Position numbers and translations under genes: made by a program. From Actinomycetes bacterium (GTDB lineage: Bacteria > Actinomycetota > Acidimicrobiia > Acidimicrobiales > JAJZJN01): DNA of 32,986 bases. This document shows positions 15,006 through 23,242 of this stretch, in pieces. The stretch is from contig JAJZJN010000012.1 of the NCBI GenBank assembly GCA_021851165.1, positions 1-32,986 on the forward strand, read 5' to 3'. How positions within the stretch are numbered: position 1 is the first letter of the stretch; every line of letters starts with the position of its first letter. A model generated the notes under the pieces. It saw only the letters and a list, made by a program, of their open reading frames with translations. It made no database searches and was not told the DNA's origin.

Positions 15006-16427
15006 ATGGACTCACCTAGCCGCACGACCCCGACAACGCCCCATCAGCACCCCGACCGGCTCCTGAGCATCCAGCCGGATACAGGCAGTCCAATCGACCT
15101 ACCGGGACGCCCACGCGATCTTCGCGCGGGCTTCTCCACGAAAGCTGGGAACTTTGCGATCCCGGGTTCGGCTGTGGTGTTGGACGACGGCCGGGTGATC
15201 GTAGGCCAGGTCCACGTGAAGGACGGGCTGATAGAGGCCGTGGAGGAGATGCAAGCATCTCCTAACCATCCGACCAGGCCGGCCATGCCAGACCGCACGA
15301 TCGTACCGGGATTCGTGGATATCCAGGTGAACGGTATAGGTGCAATAGATGTGGCCGACGCACGGCAAGCAGATGCCTGGGATGCTCTGGACGACGCTCT
15401 CCTGGCTCAAGGGGTGACCACATGGTGCCCGACGCTCGTGTCGGCGCCTCTGGGGGACCTCGATGCGGCTCTCGGTCGCATCGACGCATTCGCATCACGT
15501 CCCGCGCGGGCACCGAGGCCCAGCATCGCCGGCGCACACGTGGAAGGGCCGTTCCTCACGGTCCCAGGAGCACACGACCCGCGTCACCTGCTGCATGCGA
15601 TCGACATGGCCTGGCTCGGCGGGCTCCCACCACTGGTGAGGATAATCACTCTGGCACCCGAGCTGCCTGGAGCCATTCATGCAGTCGAAGTCCTGCATGA
15701 CAGAGGCATTGTGGTGGCCTTGGGTCATTCACGTTGCAGCGCGCAGCAGGCACTCAGCGCGGCATCCGCGGGTGCCAGTCTGGTTACTCACCTTGGCAAC
15801 GCGATGCCGCCACTCGCCCAGCGTGAGCCCGGCTTGTTCGGTGCCGGGCTGACCGACGACCGCCTGGCCGTATCGGTTATCGCCGATCTGGTCCATCTGC
15901 ATCCGTCCGTGCTCGACCTGGCATGGCGAGCGAAGCCACCGGGCAGGCTCGTTCTCGTAACCGACAGCGTGGCAGTAGGTTCTGGAAAGCTCGGGCCAGT
16001 CAAGCTCGGGCCAGTCAAGCCGGGGGCAGTGAAGCCCAGGGCAGTGAAGCCCGGGCCAGTCAAGCCGGGGGCAGTGAAGCCCAGGGCAGTGAAGCCGGGG
16101 GCAGTCACCTTTGGCACCGGCGAGGCCATACCTGACGCCGCACGGCTTTCCGACGGGACGCTGGCGGGATCCGTCGTCACCATGGATCGGGCCGTGGCCA
16201 ATCTCGCTGCTAACACGAGGGCAACACTGCCTGATGCGGTTGCTTCAGCCAGCCGCATCCCAGCCCGCTTGCTGGGTCTTACCGACCGGGGCAGCATTGC
16301 CCCCGGCATGCGGGCCGATCTGGTGGCACTGCGACCTGACGGCTCGATTGAAGCTGTATGGATAGCCGGCAGGATTGCGTGGCCACGACCGGCCGGCTGG
16401 GACATGCCAGGGCGGACATCTTCATGA
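15006..16427 (+). CDS. nagA: N-acetylglucosamine-6-phosphate deacetylase with an internal repeat insertion
   Basis: NagA removes acetate from GlcNAc-6-phosphate, feeding amino sugars from cell wall or chitin into central metabolism. Starting at ATG 15006 (GAGGT just upstream), it is 473 residues, against roughly 380 usual for the family. The family motifs are PGFVDIQVNGIGAID, HVEGPFLT (metal Glu at about residue 180), VALGHSRCS, THLGNAMPPLAQREPGLFGA and the catalytic Asp in LVTDSVA. Directly after the catalytic Asp, residues 328-367 are eight five-residue repeats of the type K-P-G-A-V. These replace a loop that normally leads to DGTLAGSVVTMDRAV. The first 50 residues are also extra. The active-site residues are intact, so the enzyme could still work. 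The stop overlaps the FIST gene start. Confidence 0.92.
   Translation: MDSPSRTTPTTPHQHPDRLLSIQPDTGSPIDLPGRPRDLRAGFSTKAGNFAIPGSAVVLDDGRVIVGQVHVKDGLIEAVEEMQASPNHPTRPAMPDRTIVPGFVDIQVNGIGAIDVADARQADAWDALDDALLAQGVTTWCPTLVSAPLGDLDAALGRIDAFASRPARAPRPSIAGAHVEGPFLTVPGAHDPRHLLHAIDMAWLGGLPPLVRIITLAPELPGAIHAVEVLHDRGIVVALGHSRCSAQQALSAASAGASLVTHLGNAMPPLAQREPGLFGAGLTDDRLAVSVIADLVHLHPSVLDLAWRAKPPGRLVLVTDSVAVGSGKLGPVKLGPVKPGAVKPRAVKPGPVKPGAVKPRAVKPGAVTFGTGEAIPDAARLSDGTLAGSVVTMDRAVANLAANTRATLPDAVASASRIPARLLGLTDRGSIAPGMRADLVALRPDGSIEAVWIAGRIAWPRPAGWDMPGRTSS
15987..16106 (+). repeat. Eight tandem 15-bp repeats inside nagA
   Basis: Eight consecutive 15-nt units begin with AAG, for example AAGCTCGGGCCAGTC and AAGCCGGGGGCAGTG, with no gaps. 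Units 1 and 2 are identical, units 3 and 6 are identical, and units 4 and 7 are identical, so a three-unit (45-nt) block has itself been duplicated. The unit length keeps the frame and encodes KLGPV, KPGAV, KPRAV and KPGPV pentapeptides. This is a candidate variable-number tandem repeat. Confidence 0.95.
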
Positions 16428-17587
16428 GCCGATCGGCGTTCGCCGCCGCTTTGAGCGAGCACCCTTTGGCCACGCAGGCCACCGGTGAGGTGCTCGGGGC
16501 TGTCATCGAGGAGGTCGGGCTGATGCCGGATCTCGCAATGGTATTCGTCACCAAACCCCATGCGGGGGCCCTCGAGGACATCGTATCGGCCATCGATGAC
16601 CTGCTCCATCCCCTCGTCCTGCTCGGCTGCGCATCGGGATCGGTGCTCGGAGGCGAGCACGAGGTGGAGGACTCCGCTGCCATCTCGCTTTGGGCGGGCA
16701 GAACCGGGCCAGTGCTGCCGGTGAGAATCGAGATGGCTCGCGAGTCGCCGCTCGGGCCCCTGCTTGCACACGGATGGCCCGACCGAATCGCGTTCGAACC
16801 TTCCGCCCTCGTCCTCATGGCTGATCCCTTCAGCTTCGATGTCGAGGCCTTCTTGTCCTGGCTCGCCACCCACCATCCAGGCTTGCCCGTGGTGGGCGGG
16901 ATGGCCTCCGGTGGCACGGGACCAGGGGGCACCAGGATCTCCTCGGGGCGGTCTATCAGCTCTTCGGGTGCCGTCGGTGCCATCCTCGGGCCGGGTGTAG
17001 AGGTGGCGACCGTGGTGTCCCAGGGAAGCCGGCCCTTCGGGCATCCGTTGGTTGTGACCAGAGCCGAGCGCAACGTCATCTACGAGCTCGCTGGCCGACC
17101 CGCCATAGAGCGCATCGTAACCCAGGCACACGAGACACTGTCGCCCGCGGAGCTCACCCTCCTCGAACATGGCGGACTCAACCTTGGCCGCGTCATCGAC
17201 GAGCACGCCGAGAGCTTCGGACGGGGAGACTTCCTCGTGCGTGGGCTGCTCGCCTCCGACAGGAGGACGGGGTCGATAACTGTGACCGAGGCCGTACCAG
17301 TGGGGACCACGGTTCAGCTGCACCTGCGCGACGCCGCGGCTGCACACGAGGATCTCGATGCCATGTTGCGCGGGCACCATGCGGCGGCCGCCATCGTGTT
17401 CACATGCAACGGCCGGGGAACACGGATGTTCGACATGCCGGATCACGACATAGCCTCGATCCGCCGGCATCTCGGACCCGCTGCCGTGGCCGGATGCTTC
17501 GCTGCCGGTGAGCTAGGACCGGTTGGCGGACGCAACTTCCTTCACAGCCTGACCGCCTCCATGCTTCTGCTCGACACTCGCGCCTGA
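16424..17587 (+). CDS. FIST-domain sensory protein
   Basis: I start at ATG 16424 (MSRSAFAAALSEHPLA), whose ATG overlaps the nagA stop as ATGA; the ORF track begins at 16358, inside nagA. The 387-residue product has a FIST_N part (to about residue 200, with LLGCASGSVLGGEHEVEDSA and the glycine-rich LPVVGGMASGGTGPGG) and a FIST_C part (FLVRGLLASDRRTGSITV, then AAIVFTCNGRGTRMF and AAVAGCFAAGELGPVGGRNF). FIST domains are proposed to bind small ligands such as amino acids and are usually attached to signalling domains. Here the domain pair stands alone, coupled to an amino-sugar enzyme. The ligand is unknown. Confidence 0.87.
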   Translation: MSRSAFAAALSEHPLATQATGEVLGAVIEEVGLMPDLAMVFVTKPHAGALEDIVSAIDDLLHPLVLLGCASGSVLGGEHEVEDSAAISLWAGRTGPVLPVRIEMARESPLGPLLAHGWPDRIAFEPSALVLMADPFSFDVEAFLSWLATHHPGLPVVGGMASGGTGPGGTRISSGRSISSSGAVGAILGPGVEVATVVSQGSRPFGHPLVVTRAERNVIYELAGRPAIERIVTQAHETLSPAELTLLEHGGLNLGRVIDEHAESFGRGDFLVRGLLASDRRTGSITVTEAVPVGTTVQLHLRDAAAAHEDLDAMLRGHHAAAAIVFTCNGRGTRMFDMPDHDIASIRRHLGPAAVAGCFAAGELGPVGGRNFLHSLTASMLLLDTRA

Positions 17588-17660
17588 GATCGAGCAGTGC
17601 CGGGCACGCCTGGCGCGAGCTGCAGGCTCGGGGCGGGCGTCTGTAGCCATGGCCAGCGGC

Positions 17661-17666
17661 TACGGT
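17661..17666 (+). promoter_or_regulatory. -10 element for leaderless tkt
   Basis: TACGGT ends 6 nt before GTG 17673. No recognisable -35 lies upstream. It favours GTG 17673 over ATG 17649 as the tkt start. Confidence 0.45.
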
Positions 17667-17672
17667 TGGGGT

Positions 17673-19709
17673 GTGAGCGATGACGATATAGAGACTCTCG
17701 GAATCAACGTTATACGCGGCCTTGCCATGGACGCGCCCCAGCGGGCGTCGAGCGGCCACCCGGGCACCGCCATGGCGCTCGCCCCTCTGGCCCATGTGCT
17801 ATTCACCCACATCATGCGTCACGATCCGTCCGAGCCGAACTGGCCGGATCGTGACCGCTTCGTTCTGTCATGCGGTCATGCCTCGATACTGCTGTACTCG
17901 ATGCTCTACCTAACTGGCTATGGCCTCTCCCTGGACGACATACGCAGCTTCCGCCAGTGGGACAGCCTCACCCCGGGCCACCCCGAGCACGGGCTCACGC
18001 CAGGTGTGGAGATCACTACAGGCCCCCTCGGCCAGGGCGTTGCCAATGGTGTGGGGATGGGCCTGGCCGAACGCTGGCTCCGTTCACGATTCGGACCAGA
18101 TCTCGTGGACCACCACACCTTCGTGATCTGCTCCGACGGCGACCTCATGGAAGGAATCAGCCACGAGGCCGCTTCGCTGGCAGGGCACCTGGGCCTTGGC
18201 CGGCTGGTGTACGTATACGACGACAACCACATCACCATCGACGGGCCTACCGAGCTCGCTTACGACGACGACGTCGCCGAACGATTCGAAGCATACGGGT
18301 GGCATGTCGACCCCGTTGGCGAGGTAGCCAACGACACCAGAGCGCTCGAGTCCGCAATACGCGGGGCCATGTCGGTCGAGGATCGCCCTTCGTTGATCAT
18401 ACTCCGCAGCCACATAGGATGGCCCTCCCCCCACAAGACCGATACCTCTGCGGCGCATGGCGAACCGCTCGGGGTGGAAGAGGTGCGCGAGACGAAGGCA
18501 ATTCTCGGCCTGCCACCGGACATGGAGTTCTACGTGCCCGACGACGTCCTGTCGTACTATCGGTCGTGCATTCCGAAGGGTCAGGCGCACCGTCGGGCCT
18601 GGGAAGAGCGTCTCGCTGCCTACCGCGGTGATCGAGCTGCATGGGATGCAGGTCGCATGGGACGTGGAACGGCTGGATGGGCTTCTAGCCTGCCGGTGTT
18701 CGACGCTGGCACCATGCTTGCCACTCGCGCGGCGATGGCCAAGTGCCTCAGCGCCTGCGAAGGCGTGATCCCAGGTCTTCTCGCAGGGTCGGCCGACTTG
18801 ACCGGCAATACCGGGGTGGCCCTGACAGGGGCAGAGAACCAGTCTGCAGACAGTCCATCGGGGACTCAGGTGCACTACGGGATCCGCGAGCATGCCATGG
18901 GTGCCATGATGAACGGCGCGGCGGCTCACGGCGGTGTCCTACCTGTCGGGGGAACGTTCTTCATCTTCAGCGACTACATGCGTCCCTCGGTTCGGCTCGC
19001 TGCCATGCAAGGCCTTCACGTCATCTATTCCTGGACCCACGATTCGGTCGGTCTCGGCGAGGACGGACCAACTCACCAGCCCATCGAGCAGCTCGCATCC
19101 ATGCGCGCCATGCCGGGCTTGAGGGTGATCCGTCCGGCAGATGCAAACGAGTGCGCTCACGCACTGCGCGTTGCAGTCGATTCCGACGGCCCTACGGCAT
19201 TGATCCTGACCCGACAGGCCGTGCCGGTGCTAGACGGGACGGCCGACGCATACAGCGGCGTGCAGAGAGGTGGCTACGTTCTAGCCGACCCTGGGGCATC
19301 TTCTCCCGACGACCAGACCGCCCGCGACGACCAGGGTCCGGGCAGAGATCCGGATGTCGTGCTTCTGGCCACTGGGAGCGAAGTGCATCTTTGCATCGAA
19401 GCCATGAATGCCTTGGCGGGTCGGGGAGTAGCCGCACGGGTGGTGTCCTTGCCGAGCTGGGAGCTGTTCGCCGAGCAGGACGAGGCGTACCGCCATAGCG
19501 TGCTCCCCCCCCGCGTCCCAACCCTCGCCGTCGAAGCCGCTAGTCCATTCGGCTGGGAACGCTACGCACACGACGTGATCGGGATCGATCGCTTCGGGGC
19601 CTCAGCTCCTGGTTCGGTTGTCATGGAGCACTTCGGCTTCACCGTGTCCAACGTGGTCGAACGCGCGGCGGCACTAGTCGACTCGACGGCGAGGGGGCCA
19701 CTGGCGTGA
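17673..19709 (+). CDS. tkt: Transketolase
   Basis: Transketolase moves two-carbon units between sugar phosphates in the non-oxidative pentose phosphate pathway, using thiamine diphosphate. At 678 residues it is full length. Motifs in order are RASSGHPGTAMALAPLAHVLF, CGHASILLYSMLYLTGY, GPLGQGVANGVGMGLAE, the thiamine diphosphate and metal site SDGDLMEGISHEAAS, HYGIREHAMGAMMNG with the catalytic Glu, and HDSVGLGEDGPTHQPIEQL. I chose GTG 17673 (VSDDDIETLGINVIRG) because a TACGGT hexamer lies 6 nt before it; ATG 17649 adds eight residues. A run of eight C (19505-19512) lies in the coding sequence. It is the first gene of tkt-tal-zwf-pgl and overlaps tal by 4 nt. Confidence 0.95.
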   Translation: MSDDDIETLGINVIRGLAMDAPQRASSGHPGTAMALAPLAHVLFTHIMRHDPSEPNWPDRDRFVLSCGHASILLYSMLYLTGYGLSLDDIRSFRQWDSLTPGHPEHGLTPGVEITTGPLGQGVANGVGMGLAERWLRSRFGPDLVDHHTFVICSDGDLMEGISHEAASLAGHLGLGRLVYVYDDNHITIDGPTELAYDDDVAERFEAYGWHVDPVGEVANDTRALESAIRGAMSVEDRPSLIILRSHIGWPSPHKTDTSAAHGEPLGVEEVRETKAILGLPPDMEFYVPDDVLSYYRSCIPKGQAHRRAWEERLAAYRGDRAAWDAGRMGRGTAGWASSLPVFDAGTMLATRAAMAKCLSACEGVIPGLLAGSADLTGNTGVALTGAENQSADSPSGTQVHYGIREHAMGAMMNGAAAHGGVLPVGGTFFIFSDYMRPSVRLAAMQGLHVIYSWTHDSVGLGEDGPTHQPIEQLASMRAMPGLRVIRPADANECAHALRVAVDSDGPTALILTRQAVPVLDGTADAYSGVQRGGYVLADPGASSPDDQTARDDQGPGRDPDVVLLATGSEVHLCIEAMNALAGRGVAARVVSLPSWELFAEQDEAYRHSVLPPRVPTLAVEAASPFGWERYAHDVIGIDRFGASAPGSVVMEHFGFTVSNVVERAAALVDSTARGPLA

Positions 19710-20899
19710 CAAGGCTCCACGACTTGTACACTGACCAGGGCCAGAGCCCCTGGCTCGACAACCTGCGCAGGGACTATCTGCACAACGGGCATCTCGCCGA
19801 TCTGATCTCCCAGGGCGTCCGCGGGATCACATCGAACCCGACGATATTCGCAAAGGCGATCGCTGGTGAGGACGACTACGATGCTCAGTTCGCCTCCCTG
19901 CTCGAGGAACGAGACGACGCCTCGCCAGGCAGTATCGAGGAGATCTACTGGGATCTCGTCCTTACGGATATTCGCGAAGCATTGGAAATGCTCGAAGGCA
20001 CTCATGCTACGTCGAATGGGGTGGACGGGTACGTCTCGGTCGAGGTTGCTCCGGCCCTCGCCCGCGACACAACCGCCACCACCGCCGCAGCGCGGGACCT
20101 CCACCAGCGTGTAGCCAAGCCGAACCTTCTCGTGAAGATTCCTGCCACCGTCGAAGGAGTACCAGCCATCCGGACCATGATCGGCGAGGGCCGCAGTGTG
20201 AACGTGACCCTCATATTCAGCATCGAGCGCTACGCTGCGGTCATAGACGCTTATCTTGGCGGGCTCGAGGATAGCGTCGCGGCTGGTGCGACCGACCTTT
20301 CCGGTGTGCGCAGCGTGGCCTCGTTCTTCGTGAGCCGCGTCGACACCGAGGTTGACCGCCGGTTGAACCTGATCGCCGCCTCCGGTGGCACTCGGGCAGC
20401 CCTCCCCACCGCCCAGCTCCTTGGCACCGCTGGAGTCGCCCAGGCCCGGCGCGCCTACGCGCTGTTCAAGGACCGCTTCGCCGGACCTCGCTGGGAGGCA
20501 CTCGCCGCACGCGGCGCCAAGGTCCAGCGTCCCCTGTGGGCATCCACGTCGACGAAGAACCCCGCCTACCCGGATCTGCTTTACGTGGACTCGCTCATCG
20601 GTCCAGACACGATCAACACCATGCCGGATGAGACTCTCGCCGCGTTCATGGACCATGGCAACGTGTCTCGCACCGTCGACGTCGACCCCGACGCGGACCG
20701 CGCTTCGCTCGAGAGGTTGGCCGAGGCCGGCATAGACATCGAGGATGTGGCCTCTACGCTCGAAGCCGAAGGAGTGGCAAGCTTCGCCAAGTCCTTCGAC
20801 GACCTGATGGACGTGCTCGCCGGCAAGGCACGCTCGTTTCAAGGATCAGGAGCTGACACCAAGAGTGGGGCGGCGAGCAGCAGAGAGCCCCAGTCATGA
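19706..20899 (+). CDS. tal: Transaldolase
   Basis: Transaldolase transfers dihydroxyacetone between sugar phosphates. This 397-residue protein belongs to the longer actinobacterial/cyanobacterial type. It shows SPWLDNLRRDYLHNG, GVRGITSNPTIFAKAI and SVEVAPALARDT. The Schiff-base lysine is in NLLVKIPAT, and ASFFVSRVDTEVDRRL and RPLWASTSTKNPAYPD follow. The GTG start overlaps the tkt stop (GTGA) and its stop overlaps the zwf ATG (ATGA), so it is the middle of a tightly coupled operon. The last 20 residues are polar and probably disordered. Confidence 0.95.
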   Translation: MTRLHDLYTDQGQSPWLDNLRRDYLHNGHLADLISQGVRGITSNPTIFAKAIAGEDDYDAQFASLLEERDDASPGSIEEIYWDLVLTDIREALEMLEGTHATSNGVDGYVSVEVAPALARDTTATTAAARDLHQRVAKPNLLVKIPATVEGVPAIRTMIGEGRSVNVTLIFSIERYAAVIDAYLGGLEDSVAAGATDLSGVRSVASFFVSRVDTEVDRRLNLIAASGGTRAALPTAQLLGTAGVAQARRAYALFKDRFAGPRWEALAARGAKVQRPLWASTSTKNPAYPDLLYVDSLIGPDTINTMPDETLAAFMDHGNVSRTVDVDPDADRASLERLAEAGIDIEDVASTLEAEGVASFAKSFDDLMDVLAGKARSFQGSGADTKSGAASSREPQS

Positions 20900-22434
20900 C
20901 GTCCAGCTCCCAGCCGCCCGCAGCCAACGCTGACCCCGGTGACTCTGTTGTCGCTACGCCCGTCGAGACTGCCCCCCCCCACGCCCTAGTCGTGTTCGGG
21001 GCATCGGGAGACCTGGCCACACGCAAGCTTTTCCCGGCTCTCGCAGGCCTGGCTGACCATGGCGCTCTGCCGGAGAGCTTCACACTGGTGGGCGTGGCGC
21101 GCACGCCGTGGAGCGACGACGACTTCCGCAAGGCTGCACTCGGCGCCACCGCCACCGCGGGTGCCCTATGGCACCACTTGGTGAAGGGATTCAGGTACGT
21201 AGCCGGTGAGTACGACGACCCCGACACCTTCGCCAAGCTGAGCGAAGTCCTGACCGAGGTCGATAAGGCTATCGGCACAGCTGGCAACCGCGTCTACTAC
21301 CTTGCAACCGTACCCGACGCGTTCGCGCTGGTCGCCAAGGGGATGGCTGCTGCCGGGCTCACCCATCCCAGCGAGGCAGGAACTTTCACGCGCCTGCTCG
21401 TCGAGAAGCCATACGGCCATGACCTAGCCAGTGCCAGGAAGCTGGACGAGTCTCTTCACGCCTGCTTCGACGAGGAACAGATATATCGCATAGACCATTA
21501 CATGGGCAAGGAAACCGTCCAGAATGTTCTGGCACTGCGCTTTGCCAATGCGGTGTTCGAGCCGGTCTGGAATCGCCGCTATATCGATCACGTCCAGATC
21601 ACCGTGGCCGAGGAGATCGGAGTCGAGCACCGCGGCAGCTTCTATGAGCATGCCGGTGCCCTTCGAGACATCATCCAGAACCATGCCATGCAGGTTCTCG
21701 CCCTGACGCTCATGGAGCCACCTGCGAGCGTTGACGCTCAGGGCATTCGCGACGAGAAGGTGAAGCTGCTACGCGCCATTGTGATTCCGTCCATAGAGGA
21801 GGCGGTCACCTCGGCAGTGCGAGGTCAGTACACCGCCGGGATCATCGGGGGCGAGGCTGTTGCAGGATACCGGGAGGAGGAGGGCGTAGCGCCTGATTCC
21901 AAGACGGAGACCTACGTGGCGCTGAAGCTCGCCGTCGACAACTGGCGCTGGGCGGGCGTGCCCATATACGTGCGAACCGGGAAACGCTTGAGCAAACGCG
22001 TGACCGAGGTGGCGCTGCAGTTCCACCGGGTGCCTCATCTTGCCTTCGGAGAGCGCCTAGCACGCGAGCTTCTTCCGAACAGCCTTGTCCTGCGGATCCA
22101 GCCTGACGACGGTATCACCTTGTGTTTCGGGGCGAAGGTGCCGGGAGAGGCATTCCAGGTTCGGACTGTCCAGATGGACTTCTCCTACGCGACCACCTTC
22201 CCTGGGGCCAATGCGAGCGCATACGAACGGCTGCTGCATGACGCGATGATGGGAGATCCGACCCTGTTCATCCGCACCGACGAAGTCGATCAGGCATGGC
22301 GCGTGGTCGATCCTGTGCTGGCAGCGTGGTCCAACGACGACGTTCCTCTCTCGCACTACCCTGCCGGTTCTTGGGGCCCTCCGGAAGCCGGACTGCTCTT
22401 GGAGCGCGACTCACGCGAGTGGCGAACACCGTGA
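20896..22434 (+). CDS. zwf: Glucose-6-phosphate dehydrogenase
   Basis: Zwf oxidises glucose-6-phosphate to 6-phosphogluconolactone, the first step of the oxidative pentose phosphate pathway. At 512 residues it is the usual length. The nucleotide-binding site is VVFGASGDLATRKLFPAL, with GASGDL at residues 35-40. LLVEKPYGHDL and the catalytic RIDHYMGKETVQN follow, then QNHAMQVLALTLMEPP. The sequence is the classical NAD(P) enzyme, not the F420-dependent Fgd, even though the organism makes F420. The N-terminal 28 residues are a variable leader whose codons include a run of nine C (20972-20980). The usual actinobacterial partner gene opcA does not follow; pgl does. Confidence 0.96.
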   Translation: MTSSSQPPAANADPGDSVVATPVETAPPHALVVFGASGDLATRKLFPALAGLADHGALPESFTLVGVARTPWSDDDFRKAALGATATAGALWHHLVKGFRYVAGEYDDPDTFAKLSEVLTEVDKAIGTAGNRVYYLATVPDAFALVAKGMAAAGLTHPSEAGTFTRLLVEKPYGHDLASARKLDESLHACFDEEQIYRIDHYMGKETVQNVLALRFANAVFEPVWNRRYIDHVQITVAEEIGVEHRGSFYEHAGALRDIIQNHAMQVLALTLMEPPASVDAQGIRDEKVKLLRAIVIPSIEEAVTSAVRGQYTAGIIGGEAVAGYREEEGVAPDSKTETYVALKLAVDNWRWAGVPIYVRTGKRLSKRVTEVALQFHRVPHLAFGERLARELLPNSLVLRIQPDDGITLCFGAKVPGEAFQVRTVQMDFSYATTFPGANASAYERLLHDAMMGDPTLFIRTDEVDQAWRVVDPVLAAWSNDDVPLSHYPAGSWGPPEAGLLLERDSREWRTP

Positions 22435-23216
22435 GTCCCAACGGCAGCCGCGAGGAAGCCATCACGTCAGGAGCTGCAGAGCGGGATCACGCCGAAGCAC
22501 TCGGGGCCACGGGCCAGATCCGGATTGTCGAAGAGGTGGAGTCGGCATTCACCGAAGTCGTGACGGCAGCATTCGCCAATCGTGAGCAACAGAGGTTCTC
22601 GCTCGTTCTCTCTGGAGGCCCGACAGCGCGTAGGTGCTACACGGACCTTGCCATGACTTGCCTGACAGCCCCCCGATCGAGTGAGGGAGGTGCGATCGAC
22701 TGGTCCGTGGTGGACATCTACTTCAGCGACGAGCGTTGCGTAGATCCCGAAGACCCCGATTCCAACTACCACCAGGCCTGCGACGCCCTGCTGGACAAGG
22801 TCGGCCCGGTGGGCTCAGTTCATCCCATGTACGTCGGGGGCAACCCCGACAAGGCGGCGGCCGCCTACGAGAAGCTCATTGCCCCCCTTGGCTCATTCGA
22901 CCTGGTTCACCTGGGCCTCGGCCCAGACGGGCACACGGCGTCGCTGTTCGAGGGCTCCGAGGCACTCGACAATCCGCGTGGGGCGCTCTGCATGGCATCC
23001 TCCGACCCGAGCGGCCGTAACCCGCACCAGCGCATCACCCTCACCCTCGAAGCGCTGTCCCGTGCGCGCGAGGTGGTCTTCACTGTGACAGGCGCCGAGA
23101 AGCTCCCGGCATTCCAGCGGCTTCGTGACGGTGTCGACATCCCGGCGAGCAGGGTCCGTGCCCGGAGCGTGCTGTGGCTCGTCGACCAGGCGGCAGCCAC
23201 TCCCGGACATCCCTGA
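22431..23216 (+). CDS. pgl: 6-phosphogluconolactonase
   Basis: Pgl hydrolyses 6-phosphogluconolactone to 6-phosphogluconate. I start at GTG 22431 (VSPNGSREEAITS), which overlaps the zwf stop as GTGA and gives 261 residues; the ORF track begins at 22296, inside zwf. The family motifs are RFSLVLSGGPTARRCYTDLA, IYFSDERCVDPEDPDSNYHQA and DLVHLGLGPDGHTASLFEGS. It belongs to the NagB/Pgl (DevB) fold. It completes the oxidative branch encoded by zwf; the following dehydrogenase (gnd) is not in the window. It is the last gene of the coupled operon. Confidence 0.94.
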   Translation: MSPNGSREEAITSGAAERDHAEALGATGQIRIVEEVESAFTEVVTAAFANREQQRFSLVLSGGPTARRCYTDLAMTCLTAPRSSEGGAIDWSVVDIYFSDERCVDPEDPDSNYHQACDALLDKVGPVGSVHPMYVGGNPDKAAAAYEKLIAPLGSFDLVHLGLGPDGHTASLFEGSEALDNPRGALCMASSDPSGRNPHQRITLTLEALSRAREVVFTVTGAEKLPAFQRLRDGVDIPASRVRARSVLWLVDQAAATPGHP

Positions 23217-23242
23217 GCCACAGATGCCTGGAGATTCAGACA

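Noticed and set aside
15987-16106. Possible CRISPR array or structured RNA
   Set aside because: The units are contiguous 15-mers with no spacers, lie in frame inside nagA and encode a regular pentapeptide.
15788-17470. Minus-strand 560-residue ORF
   Set aside because: It is antisense to nagA and the FIST gene, both of which have strong family motifs. Long antisense ORFs are expected in GC-rich coding DNA.
19562-20842. Minus-strand 426-residue ORF
   Set aside because: It is antisense to transaldolase, which has its full motif set and overlapping operon starts.
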